Positions 32,420-40,030 of a DNA stretch of 64,000 nucleotides are shown here, in pieces. Source of the DNA: Azotimanducus sp965199815 (GTDB lineage Bacteria; Pseudomonadota; Gammaproteobacteria; Pseudomonadales; Azotimanducaceae); the NCBI GenBank assembly GCA_965199815.1, contig CBDATE010000024.1, positions 532,307-596,306 on the forward strand, in the 5' to 3' direction. Both the position numbers and the translations under genes were made by a program. The notes under the pieces were generated by a model, which was not told the origin of the DNA, ran no database searches, and saw only the letters and a list, made by a program, of their open reading frames with translations. The number at the start of each line of letters is the position of its first letter. The first letter of the stretch is position 1.

Positions 32420-35367
32420 GACGGTTCCTCCTGCGAGAGCCAGCTCGAATAGCGCGTTCGCCTGCGCCTCCTCGCAACAAGCGAACACACGAACACGAGC
32501 ACCAGCCCAAGGAGAGCGAAGGCGTAATTCATATACTCGAATCCCATCTGTACATCTCGCGTTGATGGCGGCAGGGTGCGATTGAAGTTCCCGCGCGAGC
32601 GAATGCTCGCCAGCCCGGCATCTTCGAGTGACCACTCGATGGCGTTCTGCACCAGTTCCAGGGAACCCTGATAGATCGTGCCGGAGACAGAACCCAATAT
32701 TTGCAGGTTGCGATCCGACAGAAACTCGTTCGAGGCAAATATGATCAGACGCGCCGACTCCGGGGAGCGCTCGATGACCGATGTCACAACGCCAGTACCC
32801 TCAGCCTGTGCGGCACTCTCTCCTGCGGAGTTCTCGCCCATGGCATCACCAGCGTCAAGGGCCTCGTCCTGGTCCTCGCTGGCCTGCGCCTCGAGTGCGG
32901 CACGCAACAGCGGCGATTCCTGTCCGGCGAAAAACGAATTGAAGCGCCCCTTGATGACCGCACCGAGAAGCTGCCGCCCCCTCTCTCCCTCCGGTTGGAA
33001 AGGACTCACGGCACCATCCGAGAATCTCGGTGTGACATTGGTGCTGGCACTCAGCCAGGCATCCGGCGAGCTGGCGAGCAACTCGGTAACCGTACGCTCC
33101 GCATGAGCCTCGGCATCCAGCGAAAGCGGCGACACCCATGGCATGGAAATCTGCGGGATTTGCGAAACCATCGGCGAATCCGTATTGAGACCATCCTCGC
33201 GCACCTCGACAAAGTACGGATAGTCAAGCATTTGCAACTCCTGAAATGAGAAGCCGCCGATATTGCGCGTCACCGGAACAGGAAAGGCGGAATTGCGCGG
33301 GTCCATGACCAGCGACTTGCCTATTTCAACCCCGAAATGCGCCAGCCAGTCTTCAAGCCCGGTGGTTCGCTCGGTGACGGACAGGTTCGACGGGCCGATA
33401 GCAGATTCGAAGGCTCCGAGTGACAGCAGCACCGTGCCGCCACGCATGAGGAACTGATCCATGGCAAACACTTCGGTTTCTTCCAGAGAGGCAGGATCCA
33501 CCACGAGCAGCGCTTCGGCCGCTTCCGGTGCCACGCCGTCGGCCAGGTCTGTGCGCACCACTTCGAGGCCTGTGCTGAGCTGCTCGAAGAGGCGTTCATA
33601 GGTGTTGCGGGTCATCCCCTGTTGCGCAAGTTGTGGCGGCAGGGGTTCGGGGGCCTTGATGGCAATCGACTTGAGATAGCCCGCTGCGAATCGTTTCAGC
33701 GCACTGTCGAGCACACGCTCGAAACTCTCGCGATCAAGGGTTTCGGGAATGCCCAGCGAAACAATGATCTGACCATCACTCAAGGTCAGATAGAAATAGA
33801 AGCTGGCATCGTCAAAGAGGCTGGCGCGCATGGGACTGAATCCATAGTTGTCACGCAATTGCACCGCCAGGCTACCGTCGCCGGCTTCGGGATCAACGCG
33901 AGTCACCCGCAGCCTGCCAGCGGATGCCGCGGCCTTCTCCTGCACGACTGCAAGCGCCACCGCCAGGTATTCGGCCAGGTTGGGTGGCAGTGATTCGTCA
34001 GCGGACGCATAGGCAACGAAGTCAATGTCGGATTCGAGGCTGGAAAGCACATCGCCGCCGGATTGATAGTCGAGCAGTACCTTGCGAATCGTGCTGGTCA
34101 CATCGAATTCCGGGTTGCGGAGCTGCACATCGACCCCGGATTCACCGCTCACCTTGACCTCGATAAGGTCGCTGAACCCGATTACCTGATACTCGTCCGC
34201 ATAGCTCACCAACACATCAAAATAGGAATTCACCAGGCTTGATTGATATCGATCTTCAACCTGAAAAGGCACGGAGCGAATGCCGTATTTGCTGTTGGCC
34301 TCGTCCTCGGCCTCGGGGTCCAGCATGGGATCAACAATTTCCACGCGCACACGGCCACCTCCAGCCACTTCGTACTCGGCCAGCAAATCCCTGAGTTGCG
34401 GCACGAGCGGTGCCAGCAAGGGATGTGTCTTGCCGCTGAAGTAGCCGCGAATCAGGAGCGGTTCCCGCAACTCGGCCAGATACCTTTCAGTAGTCTCGGA
34501 GAGTGAGTACTGATTACCTTCAGTGACATCCACGCGCATTGAAGTCACGCCGTGCAACCACAGGTTCACCGCCAGCAGATTGGCGATCAACAGGCCGTTG
34601 ACCAGGCGCGCACGATTATGTGCCCCCTGCTTGACGCGGCCGGCAAATCGTTGCGCCGCCAATGCATGAACGCACAGCACGAGAAACGCCGCGGCCAGCG
34701 ACAGCGAATACACCAGATCACGCACATCGATCATTCCGCGGGTGATGCTCTCGAATCTCGAACCACTACCGAGCAGGCGCATCCATTCGCCAAGGCGGTT
34801 GCCCACCAGATCGGTAAAAAGACCCGTCCCGACGAGGTAAAAAGCCCCGGCAACCAGTGTGGACAGAATCAGGCTGACGATCTGGCTGCTGGTGCGTGCG
34901 CTGACAAAAAGCCCGATGGCGAGGTACATGCCGCCAAGCAGCAAGGCGGCAAGATAGCCGGCAATCACCGGCCCCCAATCAAGCCCACTCCAGAAGGAAA
35001 CACTCAGTGGCAGCGGCAGCGTCAGCAGGAGAGCGAGCGCAAGCAGACCCCAGCATGCCAGGAACTTGCCGAGAACAAACGACCACAGGCCAGTCGGCAC
35101 CGTGAGCACATGCTCGAGCGTACCGGTGCGCCTCTCCTCGCTCCACATGCGCATGGTCAGGGCACTCGACAGGAACACCAGCAGCAGTGGCATCCACTCG
35201 AACAGTGGGCGAACATCGGCGATGTTGCGCGCAAACCAGGCTTCTCCCCAAAAAAGCACGAACAGGCAGATGCCCACAAAGCTGGCAAGAAACAGATATC
35301 CGGCCGCACCGGAGAGATAGAGCGCGAACTCCTTTCTGGCGATGCGCAATGTGGCTTCAGGCTGCAT
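32416..35367 (-). CDS. ABC-2 permease fused to GldG-like auxiliary domain
   Basis: A 983-residue membrane protein that joins two parts often encoded separately as GldF and GldG. Residues 1 to about 245 form an ABC-2 permease with six helices, including LLLVFLSSALTMRMWSEERR and TGTLEHVLTVPTG. A helix at about 255-275 (LVNGLLIANLLAVNLWLHGV) then starts the GldG-like part: VTEGNQYSLSETTERYLAEL, LLIRGYFSGKTHPLLAPLVP and long periplasmic segments (the ABC_transp_aux family). A last helix (YAFALLGLVLVFVCSLVA) precedes a basic tail. Substrate unknown; in Bacteroidetes the homologues support gliding motility, which is not implied here. It overlaps the ATPase gene by 11 bp. Confidence 0.9.
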   Translation of the reverse strand: MQPEATLRIARKEFALYLSGAAGYLFLASFVGICLFVLFWGEAWFARNIADVRPLFEWMPLLLVFLSSALTMRMWSEERRTGTLEHVLTVPTGLWSFVLGKFLACWGLLALALLLTLPLPLSVSFWSGLDWGPVIAGYLAALLLGGMYLAIGLFVSARTSSQIVSLILSTLVAGAFYLVGTGLFTDLVGNRLGEWMRLLGSGSRFESITRGMIDVRDLVYSLSLAAAFLVLCVHALAAQRFAGRVKQGAHNRARLVNGLLIANLLAVNLWLHGVTSMRVDVTEGNQYSLSETTERYLAELREPLLIRGYFSGKTHPLLAPLVPQLRDLLAEYEVAGGGRVRVEIVDPMLDPEAEDEANSKYGIRSVPFQVEDRYQSSLVNSYFDVLVSYADEYQVIGFSDLIEVKVSGESGVDVQLRNPEFDVTSTIRKVLLDYQSGGDVLSSLESDIDFVAYASADESLPPNLAEYLAVALAVVQEKAAASAGRLRVTRVDPEAGDGSLAVQLRDNYGFSPMRASLFDDASFYFYLTLSDGQIIVSLGIPETLDRESFERVLDSALKRFAAGYLKSIAIKAPEPLPPQLAQQGMTRNTYERLFEQLSTGLEVVRTDLADGVAPEAAEALLVVDPASLEETEVFAMDQFLMRGGTVLLSLGAFESAIGPSNLSVTERTTGLEDWLAHFGVEIGKSLVMDPRNSAFPVPVTRNIGGFSFQELQMLDYPYFVEVREDGLNTDSPMVSQIPQISMPWVSPLSLDAEAHAERTVTELLASSPDAWLSASTNVTPRFSDGAVSPFQPEGERGRQLLGAVIKGRFNSFFAGQESPLLRAALEAQASEDQDEALDAGDAMGENSAGESAAQAEGTGVVTSVIERSPESARLIIFASNEFLSDRNLQILGSVSGTIYQGSLELVQNAIEWSLEDAGLASIRSRGNFNRTLPPSTRDVQMGFEYMNYAFALLGLVLVFVCSLVARRRRRTRYSSWLSQEEPS

Positions 35368-36292
35368 GATCGACCTCCGTCACTTCACGGAACAGGCCTT
35401 CCAGGTCTCTTCGCTGCGAACTCATCTGACTCACCGGCACTCCGGCAGAAACCAGTTCGCGCAGCATGTCGGCGAGCTTCGCCTGGTCATTGACCAATGA
35501 ATCATCGGCCAAATCGAGGAAATAGCCCGGCGCATCGTCGCCCGCGTTGATCTGACGAACCCAATCGAAGCGGGCGAGCACCGTCTTCACGTCCCGCTTG
35601 CCAGCCGTGGTTGCGAGCCACAGGCGACTGGACGACTTCAGTGAATCAAGTGTCTGATCGATGACCAGTTCGCCGGCGCGCAGAATCAACACCCGATCAC
35701 ACACTGCGTTCACCTCCTGCAACACATGCGTGGAAACCAGCACCGCCGAGTTCTCGGACAATCGCTCGAGCAGTTCGCGCATGGCCAGCGTCTGGGTCGG
35801 GTCCAAGCCATTGGTGGGCTCATCAAGCACGACATATCTGGGGTTGTGCAATATGGCTTGCGCAACACCGACTCGCTGACGAAAGCCTCGCGAAAGTTGC
35901 TCGATACGCTCGAAGGCTCGCGCGGTCAGCTCGGTGATCTGCATGCTGTGCATGATGGCCTCGTGTGCCGCCTTTCCCGTCAGCCCCTGAAGACGCGCCA
36001 TGTAATCGAGATAGTCCACCACCTGCATCTCCGTGTACAGGGGCAGGTTCTCCGGCAGGTATCCGATTCTGGCGCGGATGCCCTGCGCCTCCGGGGTCAT
36101 GGCTTCGCCGTCAAGATGTACCGTGCCTTGATCGGGCTCCAGAGCCCCGGTAATGAGTTTCAAGACGGTGGATTTGCCGGCACCGTTATGGCCGAGCAGG
36201 CCGACGATTTCTCCGGGCGAAACGGAAAAGCTGACGTTCTCCACGGCCAGAGTATCGCCGTAAAAGCGCGTGAGTCCGCGAGCTGCAATCAC
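35357..36292 (-). CDS. ABC transporter ATP-binding protein (GldA-like)
   Basis: A 311-residue ATPase that powers the fused permease encoded just downstream. Walker A is GHNGAGKS (34-41), Walker B is YVVLDEP (153-159), and the H-loop is in VLVSTHVLQEV. The signature is LSRGFRQRVG, a variant of LSGGQ with Arg and Phe, common among ABC-2 type exporters. The C-terminal 90 residues form a regulatory extension ending in RDLEGLFREVTEVDH. The GTG start follows AAAGGAG at ideal spacing. It is the first gene of the three-gene Gld-type unit. Confidence 0.93.
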   Translation of the reverse strand: MIAARGLTRFYGDTLAVENVSFSVSPGEIVGLLGHNGAGKSTVLKLITGALEPDQGTVHLDGEAMTPEAQGIRARIGYLPENLPLYTEMQVVDYLDYMARLQGLTGKAAHEAIMHSMQITELTARAFERIEQLSRGFRQRVGVAQAILHNPRYVVLDEPTNGLDPTQTLAMRELLERLSENSAVLVSTHVLQEVNAVCDRVLILRAGELVIDQTLDSLKSSSRLWLATTAGKRDVKTVLARFDWVRQINAGDDAPGYFLDLADDSLVNDQAKLADMLRELVSAGVPVSQMSSQRRDLEGLFREVTEVDHAA

Positions 36293-36348
36293 ACTTGACT
36301 CCTTTGTGCAGTTAACCCAAACAGACTGGTGGATGTGAACCGGTAAGA

Positions 36349-37458
36349 CTACAGCTTGATGCCCAAGCCAACCGTCCAGGTCTCCTCGTTTTCCAGTGCT
36401 ACCGAGGAATCGCCCTTGATATAGCGAGTCTCGAGCGTGACCCCTTCGAGCTCTTCAAGTGCGTAGGAGAGACCGATAGTGAAGAGTTTTCGCGCACGCA
36501 AATCTCCACCAAGGTCCTGATGCCACTCATATTCCACAGCACCGACAAGCCCATCAAGGAGCCACCCTTCCCGTGGCCTCAAATCAAGGTTCACTTTGGC
36601 ACCGGCACGTGCAAACTGATCGCCAGCGCGCAAATCGAGGCGCTGGCCAGCGTCTTTCACTTCGCCGTACTCGGATTGAAACAGCAGGCGCCAGTTGACA
36701 TCAACGGGCACAAACCTCTTGAAGATACCGAGATCGCTGCTCCCCCACTCGGGTTCGAGCTGCATCTCGAGCGCACGTACATCGACATCGAAGCCGAAGT
36801 TTGTCGTGACCAGCGGATTCACGCGCAGGTAGAGCGAGTCGACTCCGAACTGCCGGGTATCAAAGAAGAATTCGCTGCCCACCCTGAAAGTAACCGAGTC
36901 GATTTCCGATTCGGGTCGGGTTTCGTTGGTCAGGCGGTTGATCTGAACACTCGGCAGGAGCCAATGGCGGGACTCGGAGCCAAGCATGAAGGGTCTGAGG
37001 ACAGCGCCTTTCACCGACATCACGCGAGATTCATTCGCCATATCTTCAGTCATCGCCAGCTGAGCGCCTCTGGAACGACCAAGGCCGACCTTGCCGTCCT
37101 GCAACGCCACGTCATCCGGGCTTTCTCTGATGAGAAGCCCCCAGGCTGTACGCGGCGACTGCTCGGGTTCCTGCGTGACATCCGCCTCGCTATTGCTCGC
37201 CACCTCGGCTTGCGCCTGAAGGTGCAGGGTTTCGAGGGTTGCGGAGAGCGCTTCGAGCTCGTCGGAACTCAAGCGCCCATCAGAATCGAGGTCAAAGGAC
37301 AGCAGACCCGGACCTTGCGACTGCCGGTAGCACGGATCAGGCTCGTTCAATGATGACATCACCACGCCGGGCAGCAGAACGCCAACAATCAGCATCGAAA
37401 TTGCCAGCCGACCGCGAGCCTTCAAGATATTCCTGATGACAGATGCGCCTGTATTCAC
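36349..37458 (-). CDS. Exported EF-hand protein with outer-membrane-barrel-like C-terminus
   Basis: I do not recognise a named family. The 369-residue product begins with a membrane/signal segment (RLAISMLIVGVLLPGVVMSS). Residues 53-70 contain a canonical EF-hand loop, FDLDSDGRLSSDEL, with Asp at loop positions 1, 3 and 5 and Glu at 12. From about residue 140 to the end, alternating hydrophobic strands (WLLPSVQINRLTNE, SVTFRVGSEFFFDTRQFG, SLYLRVNPLVTTNFGFDV, KLFTIGLSYALEEL) and a final TWTVGLGIKL suggest an 8-12 stranded outer-membrane barrel. A calcium-responsive outer-membrane protein is inferred. The start is GTG with AGG upstream. It lies between the ABC genes and the GST gene, on the same strand. 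Confidence 0.7.
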   Translation of the reverse strand: MNTGASVIRNILKARGRLAISMLIVGVLLPGVVMSSLNEPDPCYRQSQGPGLLSFDLDSDGRLSSDELEALSATLETLHLQAQAEVASNSEADVTQEPEQSPRTAWGLLIRESPDDVALQDGKVGLGRSRGAQLAMTEDMANESRVMSVKGAVLRPFMLGSESRHWLLPSVQINRLTNETRPESEIDSVTFRVGSEFFFDTRQFGVDSLYLRVNPLVTTNFGFDVDVRALEMQLEPEWGSSDLGIFKRFVPVDVNWRLLFQSEYGEVKDAGQRLDLRAGDQFARAGAKVNLDLRPREGWLLDGLVGAVEYEWHQDLGGDLRARKLFTIGLSYALEELEGVTLETRYIKGDSSVALENEETWTVGLGIKL

Positions 37459-37476
37459 GTCAAGCCTGCTGTTGAA

Positions 37477-38088
37477 TCATGGTCGCTCGCGCGCCCGAAG
37501 CATGGCTGGTCGGCTCAGACACGCCTCTGTCCAGCGATGGATTTCGGGATAGGGGCGCAGGTCGATTCTCGCCATTTTGGCCCAGGGGAACAGTGATGCC
37601 ACGTTCAGATCAGCAACTGTAAAACTTTCACTTATCAGATAATTTCTGTCGCGCAAATGCGCGTCAAGGACCTTGAGAGGGCGTTCGAGGAGCTGCTCAT
37701 GCTCAGCCGCTCTGGCCATATCTTTCTCATGCTCCATCAGCCCCAGCGTGAAGAAAAGCACCTCGAGAAGATCCTTCTCCACCTCGGTTATGGCCCAGAA
37801 GGACCATTGCGTTGCAAGTGCTTCCTGCATCGGGTTCGCGCAGGCAAGCTCGCCACCGTAGCGTTTGGCGAGATACAGATTGATCGACATGCTCTCCCAG
37901 AGAAGCGCGCCTTCTTCAGTGACGATGGCAGGTATTCGCCCGTTGGGATTCACCGCCAGGAACTCGGGTGTCCTGGTGCTCGCCAGAAAATCAATGGGGC
38001 GATGCTCATAGGGAACGCCAAGTTCTTCAAGCATCCAGAGAGTGCGAATTGCCCTGCTCTGCCCTGTGCCATACACGATCACCGCCAT
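37477..38088 (-). CDS. Glutathione S-transferase family protein
   Basis: A 203-residue GST-fold protein. The N-terminal thioredoxin-like domain has IVYGTGQSRAIRTLWMLEEL, the cis-Pro of GRIPAIV and the glutathione-binding LLWESMSINLYLAKRYGG (Glu-Ser). The C-terminal helical domain contains FTVADLNVASLFPWA, the GST N-capping box. Ser11 or a nearby residue would activate glutathione. The substrate is not known. AGGAG lies seven bases before the ATG. Confidence 0.92.
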   Translation of the reverse strand: MAVIVYGTGQSRAIRTLWMLEELGVPYEHRPIDFLASTRTPEFLAVNPNGRIPAIVTEEGALLWESMSINLYLAKRYGGELACANPMQEALATQWSFWAITEVEKDLLEVLFFTLGLMEHEKDMARAAEHEQLLERPLKVLDAHLRDRNYLISESFTVADLNVASLFPWAKMARIDLRPYPEIHRWTEACLSRPAMLRARERP

Positions 38089-38100
38089 ATTCTGTCTCCT

Positions 38101-38721
38101 TCAATTCGATGTGGTCACTGCGCTGATCTTGCCTCGCGTCCCGAATACCCAATCCCACAGGGGTGAGCTGACACCGAAGCGCGCCTGATATTCCTGGAAA
38201 TGATGCAGCAGATGGTTGCGCTTGATGGAGCGCCCGATACGCCCCTTCATGGGCCAGAAGTGCACCGCATAGTGCGTGTAGTCGTAGCAGAGATAGCCGA
38301 TGATGAAAAATCCGCAGAAAGGCTCAACCCATGGGTGCGGCAGGAGCATCCGGAAGAAACCGAAGATACAGCCGAAGATGAGAATTGCTCCTGCCGGGGG
38401 CATGAGCAGGCGGGTACGGTCATTGGGAGCATCATGGTGGACGCCATGAAAGAGATGCACCAGATACTTGCCGACCCGCGAGCGCGCCGGAAAGTGAAAC
38501 ACAAAGCGATGTATCGCGTACTCGGCGAAGGTCCAGGCGAACGCAGCCGCCAACACCATGAGCCCCAGATCCACTGCCCCGTACCCGTGTATCCAGGCTC
38601 CCCGAACAATGAGCACCAGGGCCACCGGCCCCCAGAGACAGAGTGGCACTGCGGGATGCACATGCGTCATGGCTTCGAGAAAGTTATTCTCGAACAGGCG
38701 GATGTCTTTTGTCTTGGCCAA
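38101..38721 (-). CDS. Fatty acid hydroxylase / sterol desaturase superfamily protein
   Basis: A 206-residue membrane enzyme with the histidine-rich di-iron motifs of the family in order: EYAIHRFVFH, HLFHGVHHD, HYAVHFWP and NHLLHHFQ. Four hydrophobic stretches surround them. The spacing resembles the 2-hydroxylases of sphingolipid or fatty acid chains (Scs7/FA2H type), but the substrate cannot be assigned. The start appears to be TTG, because no ATG or GTG lies upstream before a stop and the next ATG would cut into the family's N-terminus. It ends 12 bp before the GST gene. Confidence 0.88.
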   Translation of the reverse strand: MAKTKDIRLFENNFLEAMTHVHPAVPLCLWGPVALVLIVRGAWIHGYGAVDLGLMVLAAAFAWTFAEYAIHRFVFHFPARSRVGKYLVHLFHGVHHDAPNDRTRLLMPPAGAILIFGCIFGFFRMLLPHPWVEPFCGFFIIGYLCYDYTHYAVHFWPMKGRIGRSIKRNHLLHHFQEYQARFGVSSPLWDWVFGTRGKISAVTTSN

Positions 38722-38819
38722 GATGAATGAGCTTTCAATTACACAGGTTGTTATTGTACTTGCTACCTGCTACCCGATGCCTGCCTGTGCTCGTTCACCG
38801 GACAGGAGGCCGAGGGGTG

Positions 38820-38875
38820 AGCACTCGCCTCGATGTGTATTCCGTGTTCGGGGACTTGCTCGAGACTTTGTGCGG
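38820..38875 (-). pseudogene. Remnant of the giant autotransporter gene 3' end (outer copy)
   Basis: On the minus strand this encodes EQVPEHGIHIEASA, a diverged copy of the giant protein's last residues EQDPEHGVQIEVSARW. It lies just downstream of the expanded coiled-coil gene, as the real 3' end would in a repeated cassette. The site AGCA-CTCG-CCTCGATG here corresponds to the place where the hairpin element entered the middle remnant, so it represents an empty site. The rest of 38722-38942 shows no gene. Confidence 0.8.
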
Positions 38876-38942
38876 GCTGACGCTGACACTCCTTGTCTTT
38901 GTCCTCGTCCTCGCCAAGCGAACCGCCGCCACGCCGAAGCTA

Positions 38943-39380
38943 TCAGCCGACCACGGCTATCAAGACACTCAGAATGGCCGTCGCAACGCCAATCAACCCC
39001 ACCATTGACAACAACAGACGGGTTTCGAGCTTGGCAGCATCGGTCTTGTATTCCGCATCGCGCTTGGCAGCATCGGTCTTGTACTCCGCATCGCGCTTGG
39101 CAGCATCGGTCTTGTACTCCGCATCGCGCTTGGCAGCATCGGCCTTGTACTCCGCATCGCGCTTGGCAGAGTCTTCTGCCAGCCGCGCGATGTCGGTCTT
39201 GTATTCCGCATCACGCTTGGCAGAGTCTTCTGCCAGCCGCGCGATGTCGGTCTTGTATTCCGCATCACGCTTGGCAGAGTCTTCTGCCAGCCGCGCGATG
39301 TCGGTCTTGTACTCTGCTTGCATGGTTTTCATGCGTTCCTCCAGCACCGCAAGGTCACGGCTCAGTTCATGCTCAGTCAT
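38943..39380 (-). CDS. Coiled-coil protein with C-terminal membrane anchor, repeat-expanded copy
   Basis: A 145-residue protein of unrecognised family. It starts MTEHELSRDLAVLEERMKTM, then contains three 18-residue units (YKTDIARLAEDSAKRDAE) and several 11-residue units (YKTDAAKRDAE type), all strongly predicted as coiled coil. It ends in a hydrophobic helix (LLLSMVGLIGVATAILSVLI). The DNA repeats are 54 and 33 bp and nearly identical, so recent expansion is likely. The shorter paralog at 39720 has only one such unit. Both lie downstream of the giant autotransporter gene on the same strand, hinting at a shared operon. A role as a membrane-tethered spacer or holin-like helper is only a guess. 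Confidence 0.8.
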   Translation of the reverse strand: MTEHELSRDLAVLEERMKTMQAEYKTDIARLAEDSAKRDAEYKTDIARLAEDSAKRDAEYKTDIARLAEDSAKRDAEYKADAAKRDAEYKTDAAKRDAEYKTDAAKRDAEYKTDAAKLETRLLLSMVGLIGVATAILSVLIAVVG

Positions 39381-39456
39381 GGCGTAAAACTACAACACAC
39401 CGGTGGCACCGGTCAACTGTCGCTGTGTACGTGTTGTGCCTACCAGCGAGCACTTA

Positions 39457-39606
39457 GTATGTTCTGATCAAGTCCATCCGTGGACTTGATCAGATTCGCA
39501 AATCAGAAGTACGCTTCTGATTTGCTCGCAGATTCAATGCCTTACGGCACTGAATCTGGCGGCACATCCGTGTGCCGCACGGGAAACTCTGTTATTCAGA
39601 GTTTCC
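39457..39606. mobile_element. 150-bp five-hairpin element, copy 2 (between coiled-coil cassettes)
   Basis: Identical to copy 1 except for one base (A30495 is G39570), which falls in the loop of the fourth hairpin and changes TCCA to TCCG. It is flanked by CTTA on both sides (39453-39456 and 39607-39610). The paralogous sites without the element read AGCA-CTCA-CCTC at 40040-40051 and AGCA-CTCG-CCTC at 38820-38831, so the four-base motif is present once when the element is absent. This supports insertion with a 3-4 bp target duplication. Confidence 0.9.
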
Positions 39607-39650
39607 CTTACCTCGATCTGCACTCCGTGTTCGGGGTCTTGCTTGAGACC
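39607..39650 (-). pseudogene. Remnant of the giant autotransporter gene 3' end (middle copy)
   Basis: On the minus strand it encodes KQDPEHGVQIEV, nearly the same as the giant protein terminus. The hairpin element interrupts it after the Val codon, where the real gene continues SARW-stop. It has no start and no upstream barrel sequence, so it is a duplication relic. The 39381-39719 gap otherwise holds only the hairpin element and cassette spacer. Confidence 0.8.
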
Positions 39651-39719
39651 TTGTGCGGGCTGACGCTGATGCTCCTTGTCCTCGTCCTCGCCAAGCGAAC
39701 CGCCGCCACGCCGAAGCTA

Positions 39720-39971
39720 TCAGTCGGCCACGGCTATTACGGCACTCAGAATGGCCGTCGCAACGCCAATCAACCCCGCCAGTGTCAGCAACAGACGGGT
39801 TTCGCGCTTGTCAGCATCCTTGGCGAACTGCGCAATGTCAGCCTTGTGACCCGCATCGCGCTTGGCAGAGTCTTCTGCCAGCCGCGCGATGTCGGTCTTG
39901 TACTCTGCTTGCATGGTTTTCATGCGCTCCTCCAGCACCGCAAGATCACGGCTCAGTTCATGCTCAGTCAT
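39720..39971 (-). CDS. Coiled-coil protein with C-terminal membrane anchor, short copy
   Basis: An 83-residue protein sharing its first 40 residues with the expanded paralog (MTEHELSRDLAVLEERMKTM, YKTDIARLAEDSAKRDA), followed by one divergent unit (GHKADIAQFAKDADKRE) and a hydrophobic C-terminal helix (LLLTLAGLIGVATAILSAVI). No named family is recognised; the layout (short coiled coil, one C-terminal helix) resembles small haemolysin/holin-accessory type proteins, but this is weak. It starts 59 bp after the giant gene's stop, so the two could be co-transcribed. Confidence 0.8.
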   Translation of the reverse strand: MTEHELSRDLAVLEERMKTMQAEYKTDIARLAEDSAKRDAGHKADIAQFAKDADKRETRLLLTLAGLIGVATAILSAVIAVAD

Positions 39972-40030
39972 GGCGTAAAACTACAACACACCGGTGGCAC
40001 CGGTCAACTGTCGCTGTGTACCTGTTGTGC

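Noticed and set aside
31346..36292. Gliding motility genes
   Set aside because: Only the ABC components resemble Gld proteins; no gldB/H/J/K/L/M/N-type genes are visible, so a motility role is not supported.
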